Below, one piece after another: positions 14,829 to 28,436 of a stretch of 64,000 bases of DNA. Location: the NCBI GenBank assembly GCA_900239685.1, contig OENT01000025.1:62001-126000 (forward strand), given 5' to 3'. The notes beneath the pieces are model-generated. The model had not been told where the DNA came from and ran no database searches. It worked only from the letters and a program-made list of their open reading frames with translations. The translations under genes were made by a program, and so were the position numbers. This stretch comes from Rotaria macrura (lineage: Eukaryota > Rotifera > Eurotatoria > Philodinida > Philodinidae). How positions within the stretch are numbered: position 1 is the stretch's first letter; each line of letters starts with the position of its first letter.

Positions 14829-17806
14829 TGTTATATGTGTAGTTATTCCTGCTTTAGTAGCCATCAGTATTTGTATGATTATATTCTATTCAAATTGTGA
14901 TAATGATCGAAAATTTCATCGCCAAAGAAGTATGAACTAATTGTTATTTTCACTAGAATTCATTAGAAAGGACTGAAAGAAAATAAGAATTGGCATTAAC
15001 TTCGTTTTTCCTTAAATTTATCCTAGATATTCTTCTTCATATTTGTATAAACCTGATAGATCGTTGCCTCTTTTGTTAGAATATCGTCAACTGATTGTTG
15101 AATAGCTTGTTGAATCCTATTGACTTGTTTTTATTTGCATTAAGAAAGTCTGCTTCTGATCATGGAGAAAACAATATTTCTTCTGTCGCATTTGACAGCA
15201 AGAGAGAGAGAGAGAAAAACTATTTTCGAGCCGTGCAGCTGAATTAAAATTACTCTTATCAAAATTATTTGAAATATCCCCCAGTTTTTGACGTCATAAC
15301 TTTTGAAACCATTTCTATCATCTCATGTTTTTCAAGTAGTTCCTGTCAAAAACCAATCTCCACAGTTTTCTTACTTTATAGAATACAATTCAGGAACTAA
15401 CTCAATGAGACAATGATCTCGTTCGATAAAAGTTCTTTCTTTGTATCAAAACCAAGAGTTGACATCTAATTTGAGAATTTCAATTGTTATACGAACTTTG
15501 ACACATCTTACTTAGTACTGGTTATGCAATCATGTGATGAGAAAATTCTATCTCAGATTATGTTAATGTAAGCCATAGTAAAATTCGTTAGCGCTCACAA
15601 TCAATAATCTTCAATTTTTTCAAAAATAATCATCGATGTTACGAATGTAGAATCAAAATCAAGACATCGCTATTTGAATCGATGAATGCAGATTAGCAAT
15701 GGATGTTTTCCTGTGTCAATAAAATTGATAGTAAGAAAATCTCTGATAAAACAACTTTCACTGAATAAAATGTTTGTCTTACTAGCCATTATATATCGAT
15801 TTTAATAGTCAATAGTCGGAAATCATTAAGATATAACCTGAGAATTTTTCGACGATGACTAGAGGAATCAAACTGCTAGAATATCATATTTCTAAATTGT
15901 TGAAATAATTTTCATCGAGTTGACATTACGTCCGAATTGTTGTCCAATGCATAGCCTTGGTGTCATATGTCTTCCAATGACATGTCTCGCTAGGATCGTG
16001 AAGGTCACGTGAGTGCCACTGTTTTGAAGGAGATGCACTCAGCTAGAATGAGAATTTGATGTTTTTCTAACGATAGAATTAGACTTTGCGGTCGACTCTA
16101 GCCTTAAACTATTCCTTTGATTGTAAACATGGGATGGGGGGTGTCCAAAAACATAGATGTCTATGCTGAATTTTTTAAAATTAGATCAGTGTTACCTTTT
16201 GATAAAAACTGTATCAGCCACATAGCCAATAGATTCTTTTTTCACCTACCTGTTTTCTATATAGTAATTTGTTCAAGCAAATTTCTATACTATTTCACCC
16301 TTTATATATTACTAGAAATAATCGTAATCTATAGAGTTCGAATGGAAGTTTCCCGCAATATTTGAAATGTAAACCTCTTCTATAAGTAGTTAAACATGAG
16401 AGAAAGAAAGCCTTTTGCTTATAGTGCAAACGACATTTATGACTTTATTCTTCAAATATTTGCCTACAGTTTACTAGTTGATGGCATACAGATGTCCAAA
16501 AAATGAGCAAGTATATACATCAAACTCTTCTCATATAAATGTTTCTTTTATTAATGTAAACTTACGCTACTGTCAAAGTTTTGATGTCGTTACAATAAAT
16601 TCAAATCACACATGCTCTGAACATCAATCATAGAAAAATAAAGACAACTATCTTTGGTCTAGTTGACGAGTCTCTCTATTCTATGCATCAACTTACACGC
16701 ACATCAACATTCACCTAAATTCGTATGCAAAAACTTTTAACAAGTTATTTTGATTTAGCATATGAACTATATGCACTGCTTGCAATCTTATCGGAATATT
16801 TTTGAGAATGTGAGAAATTTTTCTAAATGTCAAATTCTTTTTCAATCAAAATGATCTATATTATGTTGATTCTAATGAGTTATACATACTCTCTGAAACG
16901 ACCTCAGACCAATAATTGATTGCTAGCGAGTTTCATACTATAGTCTTAAGTTGAATACCATAGTACATCATGGAATAGACAAAGCTCAGATTTCTCAAAA
17001 AAGTAGGCATGGAGACATATAAGCAGAATAATTAATTCTTGGTAAACATTTCTGGTCACTTGATCATCTCTGTTATCCTAAGATATGTTTATGATACAAG
17101 TATGCTTCACGCTGCTGACGTAAAATCGACAAATCACACATTCTTTTTTGAGACTCAATACAATCTGAAATTCTCAAACACTCAGGATTACACTATCTCT
17201 CTTTAAGGCCTTTTATGAATGCAAATTTTCATTTGAAAATTCGAAACTATTTTTCCTTATGTTTCTGAGTAATAAAACATGAGTTCGAACTATGCTGCTT
17301 CAAGTATAAAATAATAGATCAGTTGATCATTCATGATACGTGTCTTTTGACTTCAGAATATTTTTGATGCTTAGAAAAGTTCCTTGGTACAAATGTAAAG
17401 GCTAAAAGTTGTAAAGTTCAAATAGATTGTTCTTCAGTTATCATGTAAACATATTTTATCAGCATTGCTTGATTTCTTTTCAGGTTCATCGTTGGAATAT
17501 CAGCATTCACGTGAGCGAATGACTCAAGATAATCGTACAATGACTTTATCACATACCAACCCCTATTACCAACATCCTCGTTTACGTGAACATCCATCAG
17601 TATTCGAAGAATCATCACCATCCTATGACAATAGTATGAGTCGAACCGGAAGACAAGAATATTCAATATTTACACCTATTCGAACAACGCCAATAACAAC
17701 AAGTATTCAACAAACATCGCCTACTATGACTTCATCAACACATTCAACAATGCCACCATCTTATGCTGAAATATTTTTAACACCTTATACATTGACAAAT
17801 CAATGA
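14829..17806 (+). CDS. PPxY-tailed single-pass membrane protein 1 (5' end unresolved)
   Basis: Two exons are supported: 14829-14929 with a hydrophobic transmembrane stretch (VICVVIPALVAISICMIIFY) and a short basic stop-transfer segment, and 17484-17806, a Ser/Thr/Pro/Gln-rich cytoplasmic tail. Both junctions are phase 1 with GT...AG ends, across an intron of 2,554 nt. The tail has a PSYD motif and a PPSY motif near its end (MPPSYAEI), the class I WW-domain ligand type known for binding NEDD4-family ligases. Exon phases match the two related genes downstream: membrane exon entered in phase 2 and left in phase 1. The ectodomain and start are not resolved; a candidate cysteine-rich exon lies just upstream. 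General layout is that of CYYR1, Shisa or WBP1-like proteins, without enough similarity to name one. Confidence 0.6.
15201..15214. repeat. (AG)n microsatellite inside the long intron
   Basis: Seven AG units within the 2.55-kb intron of the first PPxY gene. Nothing else in this intron (14930-17483) looks coding or RNA-like; the frame at 16117-16365 has no family resemblance. Confidence 0.85.
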
Positions 17807-20800
17807 CAAACTAAAACTATTCAATCATCTTTATGAGCATATATATAGATACATATTTCTATTTATAAATGTTTCTTTCTTGGGTTTCCCATCTGTATAT
17901 TTCTTTTTTTCATACATTAATTTGTGATTATCTAGTGTAGCTTATAAAAAGTGTTGAAAAAGGTATGAAGAAAAGTTTTTTCATAAATTGAAAGTCGATG
18001 TCATAGAAGAGAACTCTGTTAAAATATAGTTTCATCTAATGTCTCAATACCAGATTGATGTTTTTATTCATCAAATATAGATGAATCATACCATCAAATG
18101 AATATTGACTTTGTATGTTAGAAGGAAACATTTGAACGATTGATTTTGTTCAACTGATAGAAACAAAATATTTATAAAAGATAAACAATGGTTTAATGTG
18201 TAACGCCTAGGTAAGATACAATTGGTGCAAGAATAATTTTACAATGGTGCGTGGTGAAAATTTCAATCATAGAGAAGTTAACGACGATTTCACCTAACAT
18301 CGTGAAGAGAAGGTAAAATACATAATTGATTCTTGAGACAGGAAATACTTCTTATAGTCACAAAATAAAATCTCTAAATTTAAATGACAAGAAAATATCG
18401 AATGAGAATTTCTCAAGTATTAAAACTTAAAGTATGCTGAAATTTCGCTTAGACGAAAGAAATATTTACTGTTATATAATTATTTCTGCATTTGCAAATT
18501 ATAGCATAACACTAGTCGACATTAATATCCTGTCAAAAATTCGAACTGAATTATGACTTAACAGTATCGATTGATAAAAATCAAATTTTTTTCCATTTAA
18601 AAATACAAATGATATACAGATCGACTTGTTCATTGATAAACCATTTAGAAGATAGTGCTCTATTGTGGGAACTCTGAAAAATATTAAACTGATAGTAAGA
18701 TTGTAAAATTAATAATCGAAATCAATAATCTAATGCTATTTCTCATTCAAATCGTTGCTCATATTTCAAAATCTCAACATCTTAAACTAAGTTATACTGA
18801 TAAATTATGACAAAAAATTTTTCTACGAAAACAATGCATCACACACAATAGAAGAATCTGGTTTTTTTGTATTATTTAATTGATAAGTCAAGACACTGTT
18901 TCGTTTTGAAGGAAATCATTTGGTAAAAGTCATGCATAGATTATGTGGTTTTCACTTGAGACATTAATTATAACTAAAGTTCAATTAACTATCTGTAAGT
19001 CTAATGTTGTATTGTCCGTTGCATCTAACAGAAACATTCAAGAGTCAAACATTTCATGTATGACATTATGAAAAAAATTCTTTAAATTTCAGAAGTAGCA
19101 TGTTTGAGTATTAAAAAACATAAAGTTTACTGCTCTCTCCGAATTTAACACAAGCATTGACGGATTCTATCAAAGTAAAAGAATTTTTCAATATGTTAAA
19201 ATGGGTATTCATGGAAACATCTTAGCTATGGTAATATCTGATAAAGAATTCGATGAATAAAGCGTCTGCTTTCGCTACATGATTGAATCGTAAATCACTA
19301 TGACTTCTCATGCACAAATAATCTGGCCTATAAGACATCGATGGCATTTGTTCTCGAATTACCATTAATAGGGAAACAAAATATGTTTTCTGTAACACTG
19401 AATACCATAATCATCTATGGTTTCAAACAACTGTATTTTCTTTAGAGAATGTCTGGTGAAGAAAAATAGCAAATGAATCGAGTGATGGCATATTCATAGG
19501 ACTGGATATTCGATACAGATATGAATAAAACATACACGCAACATAGGCAATCCTCAAGAGACTATTTCATACTTTTTCTAAAGTAGAATAACGAAGACGC
19601 AAGTGTAATGACTCCGAAGTTTGCTCTTGGTGACAACTATCTGTATTCATGCCTTCGTAGAACTATTAACAATGATCTAACAAATTGTAACTAATCAGTT
19701 AGTGCTTAGAAGATCACTGATCAAAGCGGCATAATGCTATCGCGTATATTCATAATGTTGATATTAAACATCTTCACTAAAAACATACTCTACTGCTAAA
19801 TTCGAGTTTTAGTATTCAGTAGATTCATAAGAAAACGACCCTGTTAGAACTATGTATATTTCGGTGAGAAAAAAAGCTCAATTCGTTGAGCGAACCCAAA
19901 AGAATGCATTTGAGACCGAAACGTAATTTAGAAAATTCTATTTCATTAATATTTACGACAAATAGTTTTCGCAAAATGCTACTAACGAATAAATTTCGGC
20001 ATGTCATCATTTGTAGCTAATAGTTTACAATAGAAAACGCTAGAAGTAATGAAAGATTCATTAGCAGCATTCTATTTGTATCTAGGAAAGTCATAGCTCC
20101 TCTTCAATGCTAAATATTCGAATATTACCAAATGCTGTTCTATGTATATTTTGCAGAAGAGCCGAAAACTATCTAAAACGATTTGAAAACAGTCACACAA
20201 GGCTCTTATGATGATGGATGCTCGTAACGTATCGGAAGAGTTAGAAATGAAATAATCAACGATATTTTTCACGTAAAATGTTTTCTACTATCTGATATTT
20301 AGTCCTTTTCTTAGTTGGACAAAAGTACTAACGCATTATCATCAAACACTGTAGGATGATATAATATAGTTTATTTTTAAAAGAGAGCTGCTCATGAGAA
20401 TATATCAAATAACTTGCCCATCAACAAACTGTTCGCTTGCAATTAAACTATTTCAGACTGTGCATGCTCACTAGAGATCATGAAACTAAAGCTATCAACT
20501 CTTCTTAAGAGTCCTGTAAAAAATACGAGAGTGAACAAGTCATCCGATTGTCAACACCCTTATTTAAAAGTCAGTTTCGCACAATCTTCTTGATATTTCC
20601 TAAGATTTATTCATTCAATTGATTTCAAAAACGTGTCGGCAGATGCACGAATATATTTTTTACGCTTCGTAATGAATTCTTAAATTCTACAACACTATTC
20701 GTTGATTGGTAATGCCAAGAGTCGGACACAACATTGAAAATATGCTCAAAGAACATTGTTCTATAGTACTATAACTTGAGCCATACTCAATCATGTTGTG

Positions 20801-23138
20801 CCTAAATAATTTTACATGTTTCGATTACTGATGAAATTCTGCATTGTTTAAGTTATTATTCAAATGAGTCGGGGTTTGATAGAAAACGTTTATCAATAGG
20901 AAAAGTGTCGATGACTAGTTCCTGTCTCTATCCATACGGAGACATAGCCACGATGATGCATAGTTTTTATTCACCTGAATAAAAATTATGATGTCAAATT
21001 CGTGATCAAGAGTAAAACAAAGACAGATAAGTATTTTAACTAACACTGTATATGATCAATTTAGTCTAAAACAATCTGTCCAAGACAGATGATTGGATTC
21101 GATTTTTTCGTAGACATTTTTGTAAATTTATCTGTTTTTTAATGAGAAAATAAGGCGCCAATTGTTTTATTTCATATAATATTAGTGAACTCTACGTTTT
21201 CAAAGGAGTTGGTCAAATTATTCAAACTTTTTACTGTTCTTCAGAATAATTCACTTTTCTGAACGTTGATGATAATGAAATGCACAGTTTTTTTAAAACA
21301 TGTTCTTATAAGGTAGAATTTTCATCATAGCCTATTTCATTAACAGAGTGCATACAAGATTCAGAATCAACACCAAGAGAACAGTTTTTTAATACGTGTT
21401 CTTGCATGCGTCTCTATTTCGGAACGCTGATTTTCTATTGCATATCTCAGAGAAAAGTATACATGAGAAATTGTGCACGACGTTCACTCATAAATTTTTT
21501 TTATGAGCAGAAACCATGTTAGACAACGTAGTTTTCAAACTGTTTCCGTATTTCTTATTGAATTCTTCAATGGAGTAGAGTATGATGATCAAATTTTGCA
21601 CATGCGCACATATTTTGGAACAGTTCGGTGTCTGTGTACTGCTATTATCAATCAATAAATGGTGTTGTAGAATTCGATGATCTAATACATCACGTAGAAA
21701 ACATAAGGGTGCATCTGTTGGCACTTTTTCGAACATAAACAAACGAGTAAATCTTAGGGATATATCAACAAGATTGTGCGATACTGACTTTTAAATAAGG
21801 ATGATGACAATCATATCACTTGTCCACTCTCGTACTTTCATCATGTCTCTTAAGAAGAGTTGACAGTTTCGATTTCGCGGTTTCTAGTGACAGAATGCAA
21901 TCTGAAATAATTTAATTGCAAGAGAACATTTTATTCGTGGGCAGATTTATTCGGTATCTTCTCGCAGATACTCTGTTCAGGAGGTGCATCGAATTCAATT
22001 TTTTCTTAATCGACACATACTATTTTAATAGGCATTACTCCAAGATCACATAAGGCTAAGTGTGTAAATCTGATTCTAAGTCTTGTATTATTTGTGCTTG
22101 CTTGATGCTGTTCGCTCCAGCATTATTGAATTATTGCTAATAATTGAATTCGATTAGATTGCTCACAAAATAAATTCCTTTTTTCAACACTTACATTCGT
22201 TTATTTTGAATTCTTTTCAAAAGAAAAACACTAGAAATCAGAAAATTAGAGTGGATGCATTTACTACTACTTGTACGTTCGATTTTTATTTATTTAGTAT
22301 CTGTCACAATGCTGAATTCTAATTCAGTTGGAATCAATGTGTACGGAACTTTAACCGTCACTGTGAAAAATCTTGTTCTTGTCGCTGTCGTATTTAGCAA
22401 GTCATCAGAAATCTTGAAAGTTTCTATTTATTTTAGAATCGAATCTAGTACTGAAAATCGCATGTTTAGTCCCAAGATAAATGATCAATCTTATTCAAAC
22501 AATTTGTTTCATGTACTTTATTTGAACTTTGATTCCAAAACTAATCGACTACTGAAAGAAATTACTATACTGATTTTAAAACAAGACAAAACAAGACCCT
22601 TTTTCTGTGCACATAAAATAAAGCTAATGCACGATTTATGAAGCATACATAAAATAAATGTTTTTTATATCAAGAAATAATTACGATTAACTTGCATATT
22701 GGATACAAGGTCTCAATCGAACATGTTAAATACCAATGAATACTTTGGAAAAATATGACGTCAACAAGTTGATTATTTCAGGATTAGAAATAGAATTGAT
22801 CTTGTCGATTTTAATAATATCTCCATGTAAGTTACCTAATTGTCATTGTGTACGACAAATCGGAAAGTAGAAATGTTTTCCTTCAAAATTTTTCGTCTAC
22901 TTATTCATTTCAAAATATTGTCTACGTTGGCATGGAGTATTTCTTTACATGTACCATACTTCTTACGCATTTTTACCTTGGAATTATGACACATATCAAC
23001 TAAATATTTGTTCAATTTTACTATCAGCAAATTAGCATACTATTTTTTGAATAATAAATAAATATTCCATTAAAATTCCATAATCCTTGAGGATATATTC
23101 GTGATGATTATTGATTTATGTATATACGTATAGATATG

Positions 23139-23178
<40 letters not shown>

Positions 23179-23745
23179 TATGTAAATATACATGAAACCG
23201 AATTATGTTGTGCATTTGCATCTTTAACAGGTGATACATGTTTTGATCACGAATTCTCTCAACGACAAACATAAAAATAACGAAAATTACTGCAAACAAG
23301 AATCCTGTCATATATTTTTATGTTGCGACAATTTTTTTTTCGTTAACGTTTTACTGTTCTTCGTAGTTCTTTTCTTCTCTTACGATTCGTACAAAATCAA
23401 CAGCAAGTTTTGTGTTTCTAAAGAAGGAAAGGAACATAGGAATCAATATCGTTCTTCTTGCAAAATAAAGCTTATCTGTGTATGGCAATACAGGTGTCTG
23501 CACGTATCGTATGAAAAGAGAAGAAAAAGAAGAAAAAAGAAAAATAAATCGAATCAAGAAAAAATGTGTAGGTTGTATAATATGATTTTATACTGTCATC
23601 TATTCACTTACTCAGTTCTATGACACTTACGAAAGTACGTGTCAGAAACTAAGAAAATACAATCGTGAAATATTTTAACAAAAAAGAATTATCAATTACA
23701 ACACACAACTGCCACTATTAACGTTTTATCATTAAATAGTACATT
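17807..23745. other. Intergenic, about 5.9 kb, no gene confirmed
   Basis: Mostly featureless AT-rich sequence. A hydrophobic leader-like frame begins at 22255, and an overlapping frame at about 22326-22398 encodes a short cysteine-rich stretch (NQCVRNFNRHCEKSCSCRC). No intron phase joins them properly, and neither links in frame to the exon at 23746. An exon-like piece with good splice signals lies at about 22782-22827. These might be remnants or unplaced exons of the second PPxY gene. A TA run lies at 23144-23172. Confidence 0.4.
23144..23172. repeat. (TA)n microsatellite
   Basis: About fourteen TA units in the spacer upstream of the second PPxY gene, flanked by imperfect TACATA and TATACG units. 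Confidence 0.95.
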
Positions 23746-24593
23746 ATGCTTTTGGAACATCGAACAGATGGAAATACTGGCCTTCCTCTAATATCATCCA
23801 CTACACGTTCTAGTGATGAACATCAAGGATATAACAATGCATCATTGGATAATAAGACATATATGCTAATGTAAGGTTTTTAATGAATATTGTTTTTCAA
23901 TATAGAACACAGTAGAAAAAAAAACAATCCAAGATTTCATAAATAAAAATTAAAGAAGATAAAACCTTCTCTCTCTCTCTCTCTCTCGCATAGTTCTAAT
24001 TCAAATATAATCAATAAATATTTGATGAATAATTGCTTTTTTCCCATATTCTGTGAGTGAATATCAAATAACAATTAACAATACATAGATCAGTAATTAA
24101 TTTTTCCTTTATTTCAGGGTTTTAGCAGTTCTTGGTCCGATTCTTTTCACTATTATTCTTTGTATTGTTACATATTGCATATATAGATACAATAAAAAAC
24201 TATCTAGCAGAACAAGAACAGCTTTTTCAGCAGGTACACCATCCGATATAATAGTTATTTACAATTATTAATGATCACCATTCTTGCATTATTTTAGTAA
24301 CTGTTGATCGATTAAATCCTCAGTCTCCTACAGTTATTTACAATGCACGCCATACTCCCTTCATTTTGGAAGATCTACCACCTTCATATGATTCATTAGC
24401 AGATATTAAAAAACATTCATCTACTACTACAACAATAAATACCAATGAACAATACCCATTGACAATATTGCCCAATACTACATCAATAAATCCAAGTGAA
24501 AACACAAGAGCAGCAATACTTCCAACAGCATCCACTGCACCACCACCACCACCACCACCTTACATCGATCGTGATGAATCTAATAACACATAG
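23746..24593 (+). CDS. PPxY-tailed single-pass membrane protein 2
   Basis: Three exons, 23746-23870, 24118-24233 and 24298-24593, give 178 residues from this ATG. The first exon encodes a polar, Ser/Thr-rich stretch with a possible N-glycosylation site (NKT) and no signal peptide. The second carries the transmembrane helix (LAVLGPILFTIILCIVTY) followed by a basic segment. The third is a proline-rich tail with LPPSYDSL and a run of prolines ending PPPPY. Membrane-exon phases (2 in, 1 out) equal those of its two neighbours. The sequence just before the ATG (ATTAAATAG) could be a splice acceptor, so an upstream exon with a signal peptide and cysteines may be missing. Likely role, inferred only from the PPxY motifs: an adaptor for WW-domain ubiquitin ligases on a membrane. 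Confidence 0.7.
23968..23987. repeat. (CT)n run in intron 1
   Basis: About ten CT units within the first intron of the second PPxY gene, some 130 nt upstream of the membrane-exon acceptor. Confidence 0.9.
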
Positions 24594-25682
24594 ACTACTA
24601 TAACATCTAATGTAACAGTGCTCATATTCAGATTAGATTAATTAATTATTATATTTTTGAATGGTGAATGATATTGATTATTTTCTAAGTCTTCTAATTT
24701 TTATTAAAATACTAGCGATGATATTCATGTTATATTACATCAGTATAATTTCGAATGGCATTCGATATAGAATTGAAAAACTTCCACCAGTTACAAAGCA
24801 CGTCTGATTCGTGATGTTTTGTTTCGATGAAAGAGATTTCCAGATCTATGCAAAAAAGATATTTTCATAATTAAATGAAAAGATTGTTGAAAACTCCACA
24901 AGTTGAATCTCAAAAGATATTCATGTTGAAGACTAAGAATCTAATTGCTATCAAAATAGAGTGTGATGAAAATGACGTACAACAGATTAGTATGAATTAA
25001 TAATCATTGGAGTTCCTGATGTAGTTCTAGAAAGAAAAATCGTATTTTATATCATACGAATATAAAATTCATAAGTAAACTGAAAGAGTGCAGCAAGAGG
25101 TGTCATTTTATGATTCAATTCTCTAGTTTGTCTGTGTCGAGAATAATTAGACGTATTTTATTTCATTTTCCTTTCTGTCTATGTTAATAAATACTTTGTT
25201 TATGACGATCAAATAATCTTGTGAGTGCTAAAGCGTGAGTAGGATTATTCCTATGGTCTATAAAATATTTGATGCAATGAAACAGACAACTTTGACATAT
25301 CTTTATACGCTATTCAACGTAGCTTTTTAATCAATTTTAGGTAATGTTTTTCATTGTATATTGTTACTAGGTTAATGTAAGTGACGTATGAACATGAGAC
25401 ACAGAAAAAAAATTCTTCCGTTCTCTCTGATGAATGAATAAAAAGAAAAGAAACTTCAATTTCATCACTAGCATTAAAAAACAGACTTTCCTTTAAAAGA
25501 AAAGTATTTTTTTCTTTCTAACTTTGAAAAGAGGGAGTAATTCTCAGTGTACAGAACAAAAGAGAACGGAGCTGATTTTTTTTTTTACTTTTTCTTGTTA
25601 ATTTAGTATAACGAAAACAAGCATAAGCAGTTTTTTTTAGTCGATCATATACACACATGTGAGTGTTGACGAAGGTAAAAAT
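24594..25682. other. Intergenic, no gene seen
   Basis: Spacer of 1.1 kb between the second and third PPxY genes, the closest pair of the three. Long A and T runs only; presumably a 3' untranslated region and a promoter. Confidence 0.55.
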
Positions 25683-26488
25683 ATGAATATAGGAATTGCA
25701 ATTAGTTTATGCCTATTCTTCTTCCAGCAACTATTGATTGTCAAGGTTATACATATGAATATTGATTGACTTCTTTTTTTAAAAATGTATATTTATAATA
25801 GATTGAAGCAACAGTAACATGTAGTTATCTACTTAGTAATGGAACTGTTTCTTTTGCTTCGTAAATCAAAACAAGAGATTTTATTTTGAACAAAACACTA
25901 AAAAGTATTTCTATTTTTTTCAATGCAGCTGTGATAGTGGTTGTTGTTCAAGTACAGCTCCATCAATTGATTCAGTATGTTGTTCAAGTATGTCTTGGAG
26001 TTCATTGTAAGAGAAGAGTCTTTTAATTTTTATATTGCTTATTTTTTTTATCGTATTTATTTTTTACTAGAGCAATTCCTTTTTTTATTGTTGCTGCCAT
26101 TTGTTTTCTTGCTGTTTGTTTCGTTTATTGTCGACCACTATGGAAATTATGTTTGTGTGGAAACCGGTGTCCCTTTAGAAGTCGTGCTCAAAGTATTATC
26201 ATTTTATTTATCGTCAAACTTGAATATCTTGTAAAATATTTCGCTTTTAATCTAGTCAACTCATCAACTTCTCTGTCAGCCAACAATGATCCGATTCATG
26301 TAGTGAACAACGATGATTTACCAGATTACGATACTGTCACGAAAGATTCATCAATGAAAGAAATAACCCCGCCACCGTACAATTTCGTTGCTTCACATCC
26401 GATAAATTTCGGTATTGACATGCGTGTTCCAAGTGCACCACCTCAATATCATTCGAGACGAAATTCACTTGCTATTGTCGAAACATGA
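25683..26488 (+). CDS. PPxY-tailed cysteine-rich single-pass membrane protein 3
   Basis: Best-resolved member of the trio: 184 residues from five exons, 25683-25745, 25802-25860, 25929-26006, 26071-26192, 26256-26488. Exon 1 is a signal peptide (core ISLCLFFFQQLLIV). Exons 2-3 form a short ectodomain with two CC pairs (CDSGCC and VCCSSMSW) and one NGT site. Exon 4 is the transmembrane helix (AIPFFIVAAICFLAVCFVY) with a cysteine-rich juxtamembrane part (LCLCGNRC). Exon 5 is the cytoplasmic tail with LPDYD, PPPYN and APPQY. This is a type I protein of the general CYYR1/Shisa/VOPP1 layout; the exact family was not recognised. The donor after exon 1 (GTTATA) is weak, so the first junction is the least sure. 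Confidence 0.82.
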
Positions 26489-28436
26489 TCAAAATTTATT
26501 TTGATAACGAAAAACAAAAATATTGGTATTCTTTCTTTGGATCAGTGCTCATTAAAACGATTATCTCATTGTCTTGGCCTGTGTTTTCAACCTAATCGCT
26601 GTAAATGATACAACATTTCGTGATTTTTCTGTAAAAAACCAAATATACTGTTTTTATATAAAAAGAAAACAATTACATAATCTATATTTTGTTATCGATA
26701 CTTCTTATTACATATGAAGACATTCATTCTATCTGTAAGGATACATATTTAAAAAGAAAGACACTATTCGATTTCAGTAGCTGAAGGTTATGCATGTGAA
26801 AATGTGAAAGATAAAAGAAAGGAAGGAGAAGACTTATTGAGATTTAACTCTCACGTATAGAAGAGCAGGATTTCTTTGATTAGTAATGACGAGTTGCCCT
26901 TTTTGGATAGGAAGTTTTGGTGACACTTATGAATCGTTCCGTGCACTCATGTATAATAGTCACATTTAAATGTACTGGCAAAGTTCAATGTCATAGTTGA
27001 CGTACATGCCAGCACGCAACAACACCGCATAATGATCTATTATTATTAAGCGTTGTTCAAGTTATCATTTAAGTATCATTCTCGCTAATATTTCTACTAA
27101 TCAAATTGAGATTATATTTGTTTACTGTTTATATTCGGGACAATTCTGCAAAAACGAACTTCTACTATGTATGCGAGACGCGAATCTTATAAATTAGAAG
27201 AAACATCATGTTATCTGTTTATTTTCACTTTCGATATGCTTGTAAACATAGAATATGCGTACATACAGCGTAGTTTATCTCGGTTAGACTAAACGACGCC
27301 TATGACATGCTGTTTACAATAAGAAAAAGAAACATATAATGATAGTAGGAGGAGAATAAGTTCGTCACAATTACAATGATTTATAGGCACTTGCAGTCGA
27401 CGCCAATCTCCTGCAGATCGAAACGGTTGACGCCAATATACAATCAGATTAAAGTTATTCAAAGATGAGTTATGACTAAGAATTCTATTTTCCTATGACG
27501 AATTCGCTCGTTTTGATTTTAAATAGTAACGGTTGCTTTACAAATGACTGTATGTTCAATGAAGAAACGGATTGACATAAGATTTCTTTTCGATTTTTTA
27601 TTTCTATTGTTCCTCTATGAATATCAATAATATGTCATGGCATAATATAGTATCGGCATCTTCTTGTACGAAATATTGACAGATATATACGAAATTGATG
27701 TAGTAGGACATCAAATAAAGAATTTCAGTCAACTTACAGATTCTTTTAAGTGGAGGAAAATAAAAGAAACGAACGTATTCATCAGTGATGATTGCAGTGA
27801 CGTCTCAATTGATCTTTTTTAGAGCAGACCAACGATAGCAATAATCTGCTATCAGTATACTTATTCTTAATGATGCATGTTTGAAGAAAAAAGTACAATA
27901 CAAGGATAGGTAAGAGTCAACTTCAAGTTCCATTTGATGAGCAGCCTACTATTGTTCTTTACACAAGCTACTTATACCTATTCAAACGTATTTGTAAGTT
28001 GTACTTTTTTCATCTATCACACAAGAAAGCTTTTGTTTTTTGATAAAAAAACAGGGAGAAAACCCATTTAATAAAATCAACTATTGAATTGCTCCGCCCA
28101 TTTTTTTTTTATTCATAACTGATTTCTATCAGTTACATGAACATGAAAGTCAATTTGCCACAGAAAATGTTCGATATATTCTGCACTTTCTATCACGGCT
28201 GAATTTTTTTAAATTTTACTTGTGGAAAAAAAGGTTGAGCGCGACATTCTTGAGTGCATCGATGCGCTTCTCAATGCCACAGAAATTTGACTAGAAAGAA
28301 AATATGATGACGAAAATAATTCTGACAACCCGCTATTTACTCAACTTGTTTGTGTTTCTTTCATTATTTTTTCTTTGCTTCTCAATAACGTCGGCTTGAC
28401 TATTTCGAAAAAGAAACAGAAGGCCCTAGTTAATCA

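Noticed and set aside
15201-15214. AG run considered as part of a CRISPR-like or telomeric repeat
   Set aside because: Simple dinucleotide repeat without spacers or a telomere unit.
22255-22641. 128-codon frame with a hydrophobic start
   Set aside because: After the leader the translation has no pattern, and the cysteine-rich stretch is in another frame; kept only as a finding.
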